Shown here: piece after piece, positions 35,440-44,205 of the stretch
How the letters are laid out: each line of letters opens with the position of its first letter
Numbering within the stretch: position 1 is the stretch's first letter
DNA from: Denitrobaculum tricleocarpae
GTDB lineage: Bacteria; Pseudomonadota; Alphaproteobacteria; Kiloniellales; Kiloniellaceae
Assembly: GCF_007004665.1 (NCBI RefSeq)
Contig: NZ_ML660052.1
Span: 992,001 to 1,056,000, forward strand
Length of the DNA stretch: 64,000 nucleotides
Direction: 5' to 3'
Made by a program: the position numbers and the translations under genes
Notes under the pieces: generated by a model
The model's database searches: none
Seen by the model: only the letters and a program-made list of their open reading frames with translations
What the model was told of the DNA's origin: nothing

Positions 35440-36420
35440 CTAGTGACGAGGTGCCGCGGCTCGGGCCAAACGGTCGTTGATGGCGATTCCCAGGCCCTGT
35501 TCCGGCACCGGCATGACGGCGATTCCCGCCAGTTTTTCGCGGTCCAGGCGATGCAGGTGGTTAAAAAGACTTGCCGCCGCTTCTGTAAGGTCCCCACTTG
35601 CGCTGAGGTTCACGGTGACGGCGGCCCCTTCGAGCGGCTTTGGGCCGAAGGCCAACAGTGCTTCGTTCGCGTTGACGGAGGTCGCGCCGAGCCGGATCGG
35701 CAGGGAAGGGGCGTAGTGGCTGGTCATCATGCCCGGCGATTTGATGTCGCTGTCGGCTGTGGCTTCGTCCACTGTTCCGAGCACCGCCTCCAGCTGCGCC
35801 CGGGTAATGCCGCCGGGCCGCAGGATAACCGGCCGCGGGCCGGAGAGATCGATCACGGTGGATTCCAGCCCCACCTCGCAGGCGCCACCGTCGAGGATCA
35901 AGGGAACCCGCTCGCCGAGCGATGCCGCCACGTGGATGGCGGAGGTCGGGCTGATCCTGCCCGAGGCGTTTGCGCTGGGGGCCGCAAGAGGCCGCTGCAC
36001 CGCATGCAACAGATTTTGCCCGATTTCGTGCCGGGGCACCCTGACGGCGAGGCTGGGCAGACCGGCGCTGCAGAGGAGAGAAATCCGCGAGTCCGCTTTT
36101 CGCGGAAGCACCAGAGTCAGCGGGCCGGGCCAGAAGGCCTCCGCGAGCGCTTCGGCCCAGGGGTTGATCTCCACCTCACGGGCGGCGGCTTCCAGGGTCT
36201 CGAAATGTACGATCAGCGGATTGAAACTTGGCCGTCCCTTGGTCTCGAAAATGCGCGCCACGGCCCGGTCGTTGGTGGCATCCGCCCCCAGCCCGTAAAC
36301 GGTCTCGGTCGGAAAGGCGACGACCTCACCGGCCTGCAGCAGGTCTGCGGCAGCTCGGTAGGCTTCGGCATCGGGCGTCAGGATACGGCCTGCAAGGCGG
36401 TGTGTGGGCTCCTGGGACAT
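35440..36420 (-). CDS. sua5: L-threonylcarbamoyladenylate synthase (Sua5 type)
   Basis: 326 aa. Makes threonylcarbamoyl-AMP from threonine, bicarbonate and ATP for the t6A37 modification of tRNAs. The YrdC domain shows FPTETVYGLGADATN, KGRPSFNPLIVH and PSANASGRISPT; the additional C-terminal Sua5 domain (after about residue 215, SPGMMTSHYAPSLP) identifies the long Sua5 form rather than short TsaC. Start ATG 36420. Confidence 0.94.
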   Translation of the reverse strand: MSQEPTHRLAGRILTPDAEAYRAAADLLQAGEVVAFPTETVYGLGADATNDRAVARIFETKGRPSFNPLIVHFETLEAAAREVEINPWAEALAEAFWPGPLTLVLPRKADSRISLLCSAGLPSLAVRVPRHEIGQNLLHAVQRPLAAPSANASGRISPTSAIHVAASLGERVPLILDGGACEVGLESTVIDLSGPRPVILRPGGITRAQLEAVLGTVDEATADSDIKSPGMMTSHYAPSLPIRLGATSVNANEALLAFGPKPLEGAAVTVNLSASGDLTEAAASLFNHLHRLDREKLAGIAVMPVPEQGLGIAINDRLARAAAPRH

Positions 36421-36596
36421 GGCGGCGCAGTCTAGTCAAAAGCTTTGGCAGGTCAAAAGGTATGCCGTCCTTTCCGGTGTGATTCCCCTAAAAGTGGCGG
36501 CGGGAGCGGGATTTATTCTCAAACCTTGCTCTGCCGCCTTGACGACACATTTCGCACCTGCAAAATGTTAACCGTCTGCAAACGGGAGAACTCAGC

Positions 36597-37235
36597 ATGG
36601 CCGGGAAAATTTTGACTGTTGCACAGCAAAAAGGCGGTGCCGGAAAAACGACCGTCACGGCCCATCTCGCGGTTGCTTTCACCGCCGCGAAGAAGTCTGT
36701 CGCCGTGGTCGATATCGACCCGCAGCAATCCCTGACCATGTGGTACCGCCTGCGCGAGGAGCATCTGGGCGATGCCGGCGCCGGACTGCTGGTGTCTGCG
36801 GTCAAGGGCTGGCGGTCACGGGCCGAGATCGACAAGCTGGCCCGGGATCATGACATCGTCCTGGTCGACAGCCCGCCCCATGCCGAGACGGAAGCTAAGA
36901 TCGCAGTCCGCTCGGCGAGCCTGGTGATTATACCGGTGCAGCCCTCGCCGATGGATGTCTGGGCGACCAAACCCACTCTGGAACTGGCGCAGCAGGAGCG
37001 TGTGCCGTCCCTGCTCGTGCTCAACCGTGTGCCGCCACGGGCCAATCTGACCGAGGAAATGCTCGCCGAAATCAAGGGCTACGGTGCCAAGATCGCCAAG
37101 GCGCGCCTGGGCAACCGCGTGGCCTTCGCCGCGGCCCTGGCCGAAGGACGGGCCGTTGGCGAGGTTCAGCCGCGCGGGCTGGCCGCCAGCGAAATCCGTG
37201 CCCTGTCCAAGGAAATCCTGCGCGCAGCGGGATAG
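36597..37235 (+). CDS. ParA-family ATPase (orphan)
   Basis: 212 aa P-loop ATPase of the ParA/MinD class. The deviant Walker A is QQKGGAGKTT with its signature lysine, Walker A-prime VVDIDPQQS and Walker B IVLVDSPPH. It has no N-terminal DNA-binding domain and no ParB-type partner next to it. Such short chromosomal ParAs position cargo such as protein clusters or plasmid-like loci on the nucleoid. Start ATG 36597 follows GGGAGA. It converges with an SDR gene, 15 bases apart. Confidence 0.88.
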   Translation: MAGKILTVAQQKGGAGKTTVTAHLAVAFTAAKKSVAVVDIDPQQSLTMWYRLREEHLGDAGAGLLVSAVKGWRSRAEIDKLARDHDIVLVDSPPHAETEAKIAVRSASLVIIPVQPSPMDVWATKPTLELAQQERVPSLLVLNRVPPRANLTEEMLAEIKGYGAKIAKARLGNRVAFAAALAEGRAVGEVQPRGLAASEIRALSKEILRAAG

Positions 37236-37250
37236 CAGTATCAGGTTGTT

Positions 37251-38009
37251 TTAGCCGCGTCCCACCAAGGGCATCTTGGTCGCCATCACGGTGATGAACT
37301 GAATGTTCACGTCCAGCGGCAGGCCCGCCATATGCACCACCGCATCCGCCACATGCTTGACGTCCATGGTCGGTTCGACCGCCATGGTGCCGTTGGCCTG
37401 CGGCACGCCGACGGCCATGGCCGTGGTCATGTCGGTGGCTGCGTTGCCGATATCGATCTGTCCGCAGGCAATGTCGAAGGGCCGCCCGTCCAGTGACGTG
37501 GACTTGGTCAACCCGGTGATCGCGTGTTTACTTGCGGTGTAAGGCGCTGAGCCGGGACGCGGAGACTGGGCGGAAATCGAACCGTTGTTGATGATCCGTC
37601 CCCCCATCGGTTTCTGGCGCTTCATCATCTTGAAGGCCTCGCGGGTACAGTGAAACGCACCCGTCAGGTTAACGCTGATCACGGTGGCCCACTGTTCGGG
37701 GGTGATCTCGTCAGGTGTCAGGGGCGGCACATTGGTGCCCGCGTTGTTGAAAAGAACGTCCAGGCGTCCGAATTTTTGCTCGATCTTGGAAAAGAGGCTG
37801 GCAACATCGTTGGCATTACCGACATCGCAGGTCACGGCGAGCGCCGGTGTTTCGGTGGCGCCCGCTTCCTTGATGCTTTCCTCCAGGGGGCGGAGCCGGC
37901 GGCCCGTCAGGACTGTTGCATAACCGGCCTTCAGCAGCGCCATGGCGGCGTGTTTGCCGATTCCGCTTCCTGCACCGGTCACCAGTGCGACTTTATGATC
38001 CGCCGTCAT
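37251..38009 (-). CDS. SDR-family oxidoreductase
   Basis: 252 aa. Rossmann [12 protein letters not shown], structural NNAGT, catalytic Ser in [10 protein letters not shown] and YTASKHA. The closing segment is not the usual DGG but [22 protein letters not shown], typical of a subgroup of SDRs annotated without known substrate. It stands alone between an orphan ParA and the NPC-repeat lipoprotein gene. Confidence 0.88.
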   Translation of the reverse strand: MTADHKVALVTGAGSGIGKHAAMALLKAGYATVLTGRRLRPLEESIKEAGATETPALAVTCDVGNANDVASLFSKIEQKFGRLDVLFNNAGTNVPPLTPDEITPEQWATVISVNLTGAFHCTREAFKMMKRQKPMGGRIINNGSISAQSPRPGSAPYTASKHAITGLTKSTSLDGRPFDIACGQIDIGNAATDMTTAMAVGVPQANGTMAVEPTMDVKHVADAVVHMAGLPLDVNIQFITVMATKMPLVGRG

Positions 38010-38185
38010 TTATCTACCCAATTTTCCGAAGTGTTTTGAAACGATGGGCCTGTGCCCGGTTCACTCTTGCGAGACAGAATAGCACTTTAACTTCTTGTGA
38101 CTCCAGACTTCGGTGGCGTCAATTGGACATAAAGGACAGGGGACATGGTACCCGTGGTACCGGGCCGATCAGATCGGAAATGAGA
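38010..38185. other. Intergenic DNA with GGTACC palindrome and GGACA repeats
   Basis: Between the SDR start and the NPC-gene terminator. GGTACC-CGT-GGTACC (38147-38161) is a short hairpin, preceded by three GGACA words (38125-38145). It may be the relic of a REP-like palindrome; no gene is seen. Confidence 0.35.
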
Positions 38186-38237
38186 AAAAGAAACGGCGGC
38201 AGCCCCTGTTTCGGTGTCACAGAGTCTGCCGCCGTTT
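38182..38237 (-). terminator. Intrinsic terminator downstream of the NPC-repeat gene
   Basis: On the minus strand, AAACGGCGGCAG (38237-38226) pairs perfectly with CTGCCGCCGTTT (38202-38191), followed by CTTTTTCTC. The 12-bp stem has a 23-base loop and lies about 150 bases past the stop of the lipoprotein gene. Confidence 0.7.
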
Positions 38238-38385
38238 ATGGCTGCTGCGTATGAATACCGGTCCGGACCGATTTGTGCGCGTTGGGTTCAACCGCTTTCT
38301 CTGACCCATTCGAACGCGCTGTGCCTTGCAAGCGCTGATTCAGATGGGGCTTCGAATAAATACCTTCGTTTGAACGTGAAGCGCG

Positions 38386-38778
38386 CTAGCTCGCTGCGCA
38401 GGGGTTCTTCTTGGCTGCGCAGGGATTGCAAGGGTTGCAGGGGTTCTTTGCCGCACAGGGGTTTTTCGCAGCGCAGGGATTGCAGGGGTTCTTGGCAGCG
38501 CAGGGGTTACAGGGGTTTTTCGCTGCACAAGGATTGCACGGGTTCTTGGCGGCGCAGGGGTTGCAGGGATTGCAGGGGTTCTTGGCGGCGCAGGGATTAC
38601 AGGGATTACAGGGATTACACGGGTTCTTCGCCGCACAGGGGTTGCAAGGGTTGTAGCCTTTGTCCTTGCCCTTGCTGGCGCAAGCGCTCAGCAGGGTTGC
38701 GCTGGCCAGTGCCACGCCGCCCATGATGACGTTCCGGCGGCTGGTGGACGCAAGCATTTTCGTTTTCTGTGTTGTCAT
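38386..38778 (-). CDS. Tat-type lipoprotein made of Asn-Pro-Cys repeats
   Basis: 130 aa. The N-terminus has a twin-arginine motif ([11 protein letters not shown]), a hydrophobic stretch and a lipobox (LLSAC) at Cys33, so the mature 98-residue protein should be lipid-anchored at its first Cys. After a short SKGKDKGY linker, residues 43-130 consist of 20 NPC triplets in runs of 1-4, separated by AAK. Adjacent triplets create 11 CNPC (CxxC) motifs; the mature protein is about 21% Cys and has no His. Synonymous codons vary between repeats, which argues for selection on the protein. Metal binding or thiol buffering in the periplasm is plausible but unproven; I know no named function. It is monocistronic with its own terminator. 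Confidence 0.88.
   Translation of the reverse strand: MTTQKTKMLASTSRRNVIMGGVALASATLLSACASKGKDKGYNPCNPCAAKNPCNPCNPCNPCAAKNPCNPCNPCAAKNPCNPCAAKNPCNPCAAKNPCNPCAAKNPCAAKNPCNPCNPCAAKKNPCAAS
38392..38655 (-). repeat. Coding tandem repeat (NPC / AAK units)
   Basis: A 9-base unit for Asn-Pro-Cys, interspersed with a 9-base unit for Ala-Ala-Lys, fills most of the lipoprotein gene. Third-base differences (AAC/AAT, CCC/CCT) show that the copies are not freshly duplicated. Slippage-driven length variation is expected. Confidence 0.9.
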
Positions 38779-39075
38779 GGATAGAAGCTCCTGAATTTCA
38801 TTGGCCCGCCTTCAAAAAACAGAAACAGCCTCAGAATCTGTCGTCCGGTCGGGCATTCGCCACATAAACAAATGAGAACAGCTCTCGGGTATGCGCCGCA
38901 GAGCGCGACGACCCGGGCAGTCTCCAAGTTCAGGTGAATGCGAGCAAATCAGGTCTCAACACAAAAGCGTGACATTAAGTGAGCCGTTCCCGATTCCTCG
39001 CGCAAATACGGACCACTTGGCTGGAGAGCAAGCTGATCGGTAACTTGACGAAAAAATCGAGAAGGATCCGGACGA
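38779..39075. other. Intergenic region upstream of the NPC-repeat gene
   Basis: Holds the promoter of the lipoprotein gene and the 3' flank of cysQ. No further gene, repeat or clear site is seen. Confidence 0.4.
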
Positions 39076-39948
39076 TCAGCCCTCAGTTTCAGCGCTTTCG
39101 AAACCTGCATCCAGATGAACCCCCTCGGCGATGAAGTCGGGGTTTTCGAATCCGGCCTTGCCGTAGTCCAAAGGCTCGTTCTCCAGGGTCCAGACGTCAC
39201 CGCCGGCGGCCAGCAATACCGCGTGCCCGGCAGCGGTGTCCCATTCCATGGTACGCCCGAAGCGCGGATAAAGGTCCGCTTGACCACTCGCCACCAGACA
39301 GAATTTGAGTGAGCTGCCTGCGGTTACCCGATCGTTGATCTTGCGGCTGGCCAGGAATTGCTCGAGTTTTTCGCCGGTGCCATGGCGGCGGCTCGCGACG
39401 ACGGTCGCACCCTCGTCCGGGATTTCCCGAACCGAGATCTTCATGGGCGGGTTGTCGGTTTCCGAGAAGTTGGCCGTGCCTTCTCCTGCGCCGGTCCAGG
39501 TCATGGCCAGCGCCGGCGCATGAACGACGCCTGCGACCGGCACACCGTGCTCAATCAGCGCGATGTTGACGGTGAATTCGCCGTTGCGCGAAATAAACTC
39601 CTTGGTGCCGTCGAGGGGATCGACCAACCAGAAGAAATCCCCGTCGATTTCCGGGATCTCACCGGCAGACGCGGCTTCTTCCGATACCACCGGAATGTGC
39701 GGCGTCAGTGTGTTGAGGGCGCCCAGGATGAAGGTCTCGGCGGCTTCGTCTGCATCGGTCACCGGGGAGGCATCGTCTTTCTGGCGCACCGTAATCTCTT
39801 CGGCGTCGACGTAATACTGCAGGATGACCTTGCCCGCCCGCTCGGCGATTAGCCGCAGTGCGGCCATCAGATCATCGCTTTCTGATTCTTCGGAAGATGC
39901 CGGGCGCACCGCGGCTGCCGATATCGCCTCGTCGGTCTTGTCGCTCAT
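39076..39948 (-). CDS. cysQ: 3'(2'),5'-bisphosphate nucleotidase CysQ
   Basis: 290 aa inositol-monophosphatase-fold phosphatase. It shows the Mg-binding motifs VSEEA (EE), WLVDPLDGTKEF (DPxDGT) and the C-terminal WDTAAGHAVLLAAGG. CysQ hydrolyses PAP, the by-product of sulfate activation, to AMP. The N-terminal 30 residues are an acidic, Ser-rich extension beyond the usual fold. ATG 39948 is preferred to GTG 39957. It is 78 bases downstream of the CoxL-like gene on the same strand. Confidence 0.92.
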   Translation of the reverse strand: MSDKTDEAISAAAVRPASSEESESDDLMAALRLIAERAGKVILQYYVDAEEITVRQKDDASPVTDADEAAETFILGALNTLTPHIPVVSEEAASAGEIPEIDGDFFWLVDPLDGTKEFISRNGEFTVNIALIEHGVPVAGVVHAPALAMTWTGAGEGTANFSETDNPPMKISVREIPDEGATVVASRRHGTGEKLEQFLASRKINDRVTAGSSLKFCLVASGQADLYPRFGRTMEWDTAAGHAVLLAAGGDVWTLENEPLDYGKAGFENPDFIAEGVHLDAGFESAETEG

Positions 39949-40026
39949 CGCTGTCACTTTGCGTCTGCGGGCTCAGCTGCAATAAAACCGGGCCTGGTGA
40001 TCCATGGCCCGTTTCTAACGGCTTCT

Positions 40027-42390
40027 TTATTCAGCCGCCACCCGATTCGCGTCGGCGGATTGAATCAGCCGCCAGATTTTCTCCGGGGTGGCCGGCATAT
40101 CGACATGCCGGACCCCCAGGGGCGCGAGTGCGTCGACAATTGCATTGATCACGGCCGGCGGCGCACCGATGCATCCGGCCTCGCCCGCGCCTTTCATGCC
40201 CATGTCGTTGGTGGCGCAGGGCATGTCCTCGACCATGGTCAGTTCGATGTCCGGAATATCGTCGGCGCGCGGCATACAGTAGTCCAGGTAGGAACCGGTG
40301 AGCAGTTGCCCCGTCTCCGGGTCGTAAACCGTCTGTTCCAGGAGCGCCTGACCGATGCCCTGCACAGTGCCGCCATGGACCTGGCCCGCTGCCATCAGGG
40401 GATTTATGACCGTGCCGAAATCGTCATAGATGACATAGCGCACCACTTTGGCGACACCGGTCTCCGCGTCGATTTCCACTTCGCAGATGTGGCTGCCATT
40501 GGGATAGGTCTTGGGAGGCGTGTCCGTGAATTTGGCGGTCTCGTCGATCCCTTCTTTCAAGGCTTCGGCCGCCTCCGGAGGCAGGCCGGTCCCCGTTTGG
40601 GCGGCTTGCGCAACGTCCGCCAGAGAGACCCGGCGATCGGTGCCCGCGATGGAGAGGATGCCCGCGTTGTACTCGATGTCGTCCGTTGCCGCTTCCAGCA
40701 AGTGCCCGGCGATTTCCCGGGCGCGGGCGATCACTTTCTCGGAAGCGCCGGTGATTGCCATGCCGCCCATCAGAACGGAGCGGGAGCCGCCGGTGCCGCC
40801 GCCGGAGGCGAGTTCATTGGTATCGCCCTGGCGCAGCTCGATCTGCTCCGGTTCCAGACCGAGCCGGTCGCCGATGATCTGAGCGTAAGCAGTGGCGTGA
40901 CCCTGTCCGTTGTTCTGGGTGCCGATGAAAAGCGTGATCCCGCCGTCAGCGTTCACTTTGATACGCGCTTCTTCCTCGCCAATGCCGCCGCAGGCTTCGA
41001 TGTAGGACGCCATGCCCTGTCCGCGCAGTTTGCCGCGCGTCTTGGCCTCTGCACGGCGTGCTTCGAAGTCGCCCCAGCCGGCGGCCTCCTGGGCCCGGCG
41101 CATGATTTGGGCAAAGTCGCCCGTGTCGTATGTGATGCCTGTGCAGGTCTTAAAGGGCATGGCATCCGGCGGTATAAAGTTCCGGCGGCGCATCTCGTCG
41201 GGGGCAATAGCAATCTCGCGAGCGGCGTAGTCGATCAGGCGCTCGATCGCGTAGGCGGCTTCCGGCCGGCCGGCACCGCGATAGGCATCGACCGGGACAG
41301 TGTTGGTAAAGACGCACTTCACCTCGACGTAAAGCGTCGGGATCGTATAGACGCCACAGAGCAGGTAAGATCCGCAGAGCGTGGGGATGTACGGCCCGAA
41401 GTTCGAGAGATAGGCACCCAGATCAGCGATGGTCAAAACCTTCAGAGCGATGATCTTGCCGTTTTCGTCCAGGCCGGCTTCCAGGCTCGTCACATGGTCG
41501 CGGCCCTGGCTGTCGCTCATAAAGCTCTCGCTGCGGTCACCGGTCCAACGGACAGGCCGCTTCAGCCGCCGCGCCGCAAACATCACCAGAACCTGCTCCG
41601 GATAAACAAAGATCTTCATGCCGAAGCCGCCGCCCACATCCTGGGTCCGGACCCGGATCTTTTCCGGCGGGACCTGGAAGATACGCTCGGCCAGCTGATT
41701 GCGCAGCGAGAAGACGCCCTGACTGCCGCTGACCAGGGTCATCTGATCGCTCTCGGGATCGTAGCTGGCCAAAGCGCCTCTGGGTTCCATCGCATTGACC
41801 ACGACCCGGTTATTGATCAGCTCCAGCCTGACGACCTTGTGGGCCTTCCCGATTACGGCCTCGGTGGCCGCCCGGTCGCCCTCTTCCCAGTCCAGGCAGA
41901 GGTTTCCGGGGGCCTCGTCCCAGACTTGCGGCGTGCTGGCTTCCAGGGCCTTGTCGGAGCGCACGTTGGCGGGCAGATCCGCGTAGTCGACAAAAATCAG
42001 TTCGGCGGCGTCTCTGGCTTGCTCGAGCGTTTCCGCGACCACAAAGGCGACGGGATCGCCGATGTGCCGGACTCGGCCGTTGGCCAACGCGGGACGGGGC
42101 GGCATGATGGGTGTCGTGCCGTTTTTGCCGGGGATGGGCGTCATGCATGGAATATTCTGGACACCGTCAGCTGTCAGGTCTTCATGGCTGTACACCCCCA
42201 AAACACCCGGCGCGGCCTTGGCATCTTCCAGGTCCATGGAACGGATGTCGGCATGGGCATAGGGACTGCGCAGAACATAGCCGAAGACCTCGCCGTCTTC
42301 TTTGATGTCGTCCGTATAGCGGCCATAGCCGGTCAAAAGACGCTCATCCTCGACGCGCCGCAATCCTTGGCCGACCCCGAATTTCACCAT
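40027..42390 (-). CDS. Xanthine dehydrogenase-family molybdopterin-binding subunit (CoxL form II-like)
   Basis: 787 aa large subunit of a molybdenum hydroxylase. The N-terminal a/b hammerhead is visible (LLTGYGRYTDDI), then the molybdopterin-binding domains with GGGFGMK and AYRGAGRPEA; the latter replaces the AYRCSFR of true CO dehydrogenase and marks form II. The active-site Glu is in MGMKGAGEAGCIGAPPAV. It probably oxidises an aldehyde, aromatic or purine-like substrate. The FAD (CoxM) and iron-sulfur (CoxS) partners are not adjacent, which is unusual. Start ATG 42390. cysQ follows on the same strand. Confidence 0.92.
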   Translation of the reverse strand: MVKFGVGQGLRRVEDERLLTGYGRYTDDIKEDGEVFGYVLRSPYAHADIRSMDLEDAKAAPGVLGVYSHEDLTADGVQNIPCMTPIPGKNGTTPIMPPRPALANGRVRHIGDPVAFVVAETLEQARDAAELIFVDYADLPANVRSDKALEASTPQVWDEAPGNLCLDWEEGDRAATEAVIGKAHKVVRLELINNRVVVNAMEPRGALASYDPESDQMTLVSGSQGVFSLRNQLAERIFQVPPEKIRVRTQDVGGGFGMKIFVYPEQVLVMFAARRLKRPVRWTGDRSESFMSDSQGRDHVTSLEAGLDENGKIIALKVLTIADLGAYLSNFGPYIPTLCGSYLLCGVYTIPTLYVEVKCVFTNTVPVDAYRGAGRPEAAYAIERLIDYAAREIAIAPDEMRRRNFIPPDAMPFKTCTGITYDTGDFAQIMRRAQEAAGWGDFEARRAEAKTRGKLRGQGMASYIEACGGIGEEEARIKVNADGGITLFIGTQNNGQGHATAYAQIIGDRLGLEPEQIELRQGDTNELASGGGTGGSRSVLMGGMAITGASEKVIARAREIAGHLLEAATDDIEYNAGILSIAGTDRRVSLADVAQAAQTGTGLPPEAAEALKEGIDETAKFTDTPPKTYPNGSHICEVEIDAETGVAKVVRYVIYDDFGTVINPLMAAGQVHGGTVQGIGQALLEQTVYDPETGQLLTGSYLDYCMPRADDIPDIELTMVEDMPCATNDMGMKGAGEAGCIGAPPAVINAIVDALAPLGVRHVDMPATPEKIWRLIQSADANRVAAE

Positions 42391-42716
42391 GCCTAAACCC
42401 CGTATCGCTGTGGAAGTACCTGTCGCCGCAGGATCATAGGTAAGTGATGTAGGGCGACCAACCGCAATTTCTCGGCCTGTCCGGCCTGAGTTACCTTCGT
42501 CACAGCATCGATTTGGGGCCGGGCATTACGCTTCGCTTGGGCTTCTTACTACCGCGCTACGCTGCCATGCGTTTTCCGCATGGCAGATCTGTTGTTTGCG
42601 CCCGGCAAAACCGACAGTTGTCACGCGAATCTAACGGGCCGTTAATCTATCTACGGCATAAGCGGAAGAGACTAACTCCGCGGGTGCAATCCGGTGATGC
42701 TGGGAGATCGGAAAAC
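42391..42716. other. Divergent intergenic region with a perfect hairpin
   Basis: CTGCCATGCG (42562-42571), loop TTTTC, CGCATGGCAG (42577-42586) forms a 10-bp perfect stem without U tract. It is in the leader of the small membrane-protein gene and upstream of the CoxL-like gene. No other element is recognised. Confidence 0.5.
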
Positions 42717-42848
42717 ATGGAATTGATCTACGCTGGCGTCCTTTGGGGTGCGATCGGATTGGGTTTAGCTTGTATCCTGCTGTGCGCGCGGGGCGAAAAG
42801 ACACCGCCTGTGTCCGAGCAGCCCTCGCCGGAGCTGTCCGACCTCTAA
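42717..42848 (+). CDS. Small single-pass membrane protein
   Basis: 43 aa: MELIYAGVLWGAIGLGLACILLC forms one membrane segment (about residues 4-23), followed by a short polar tail (ARGEKTPPVSEQPSPELSDL). ATG 42717 follows GGGAG 10 bases upstream. The frame is open further upstream, but that part runs through a hairpin and is not protein-like. No family recognised; the gene precedes a vWA protein gene by 143 bases. Confidence 0.55.
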   Translation: MELIYAGVLWGAIGLGLACILLCARGEKTPPVSEQPSPELSDL

Positions 42849-42991
42849 AGCCTTTGCGTTGGCCTGTATCCGGTGCTTCTGCAGCGGACGGACACAACTT
42901 TGCCTAAAACTCGCCTTTTCTCAGCCCTGTGCCGGTCGTGATGTCCTGGCCTCTTCTTATCTGTTCATATTTCAGACAAGAGGGTGTTGCC

Positions 42992-44179
42992 ATGGGACGA
43001 CTGACGGCTGCCGCGATGGCGGCGACCTGCATAATTTTGGCCGGGCTGCCGTTGGCAGCTCAGCAGCCTTCCAGCGATGCGCATTTCAAGCGCGATCATC
43101 AGGGCCAGGGCGAATCCCCAACCGAAAATGGACAACAGCAGATCAAGCCAAAGATCGATGTGGTCTTTCTGCTGGATACGACCGGATCCATGGCCAATCT
43201 GATCCAGGGCGCCAAGGTCAAAATCTGGTCGATCGCGAAGGAGATGCTGGACGCCGAGGTGGCGCCGGATCTGCGGATGGGACTGATCGGGTACCGGGAC
43301 CGGGGTGACGCCTATGTCACGCGCAGCTTCGACCTGACCGATGATATCGACCGGATTTACGCGGAGCTGCTGAAGTTCGAAGCCGATGGCGGCGGCGACA
43401 CCCCGGAGTCGGTCAATCAGGCCCTTGACGACGCGATCAACGGCTTGAGCTGGGACCGGGGGCGCTCGGTTTACCGTGTGGCCTTTCTGGTCGGCGATGC
43501 GCCGCCAAAAATGAATTACACCGACGACGTTAAATACCACGTCACCGCGCGGCGTGCGGCGAAGCGCGATATCGTGATCAACACGGTTTTGGCCGGCAGC
43601 GCCCGGGACACGGCTGAGGTCTGGCGTGAAATCGCCCGGCTGGCCCAGGGGCGCTTCGCTGCCATTCCGCAAAGCGGCAATATGCAGGTTATCGAGACTC
43701 CCTACGATCAGGATATTCAGTCGCTCAATCAGCGCCTGAACCGCACGGCGCTGCCTTACGGCGGACGCGCTCAGCAGGACGAGGTGCTGGGAAAAATTGA
43801 ACGGTCTGCGGCTGCGCCCAGCTCGGTCATCGCCGATAAATCCGCTTATCAGAAATCAAAGGGCGCAGAAGAAGAAATCGTCACTGGCCGCGGTGAGTTG
43901 ATCAACGATCTGGCCTCCGGCCGCGTGACACTCGATGCGGTCAAGCCCGAGGATCTCCCTGCCGAACTTCAGGGCTTGAGCCGCGAAGAGCAGGAAGCCG
44001 CGATCGCGGCACGGGCCGCGGAGCGAGAGTCGCTCCGACGGAAGATCAATGATCTGGTGACCCTGCGCGATGGCTACATCAAGAAAGAACTGGCCAGGCA
44101 GGGTGACACCGACTCCTTCGACGGCGAGGTCGGTGCGATCATCCGTGAACAGGGGGCGGCAAAAGGCATCGCTTATTGA
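42992..44179 (+). CDS. Exported von Willebrand factor A (vWA) domain protein
   Basis: 395 aa. A Sec signal peptide (LTAAAMAATCIILAGLPLAAQQ, about 3-24) leads to a vWA domain with an intact MIDAS site: DVVFLLDTTGSMANL (DxTxS), the Thr in GGGDTPESVNQAL, and FLVGDAPP. The C-terminal third (from about residue 265) is charged and coiled-coil-like (EEEIVTGRGELINDL; REEQEAAIAARAAERESLRRKINDL - in parts). It is likely periplasmic, binding a protein or substrate through Mg2+. ATG 42992 is chosen because GAGGGTG precedes it and the signal peptide begins there. Function unknown. Confidence 0.85.
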   Translation: MGRLTAAAMAATCIILAGLPLAAQQPSSDAHFKRDHQGQGESPTENGQQQIKPKIDVVFLLDTTGSMANLIQGAKVKIWSIAKEMLDAEVAPDLRMGLIGYRDRGDAYVTRSFDLTDDIDRIYAELLKFEADGGGDTPESVNQALDDAINGLSWDRGRSVYRVAFLVGDAPPKMNYTDDVKYHVTARRAAKRDIVINTVLAGSARDTAEVWREIARLAQGRFAAIPQSGNMQVIETPYDQDIQSLNQRLNRTALPYGGRAQQDEVLGKIERSAAAPSSVIADKSAYQKSKGAEEEIVTGRGELINDLASGRVTLDAVKPEDLPAELQGLSREEQEAAIAARAAERESLRRKINDLVTLRDGYIKKELARQGDTDSFDGEVGAIIREQGAAKGIAY

Positions 44180-44205
44180 TCGCGCAGGCGATTGGCTGAT
44201 CCCTG

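Noticed and set aside
38392-38655. Regularly spaced short repeats that could look like a CRISPR array
   Set aside because: The period is 9 bases within one reading frame, with no unique spacers of 30-40 bases and no cas genes.
38411-38656. Gly/Gln-rich open frame on the plus strand through the NPC gene
   Set aside because: It is the antisense shadow of the repeat; the minus-strand frame has a signal peptide, lipobox and terminator, the plus-strand one has none.
39997-42396. 799-codon plus-strand open frame
   Set aside because: Runs exactly antisense to the CoxL-like gene, which has all family motifs; a high-G+C shadow.
42562-42586. 10-bp hairpin as a terminator
   Set aside because: No U tract on either strand and located in a divergent promoter region.
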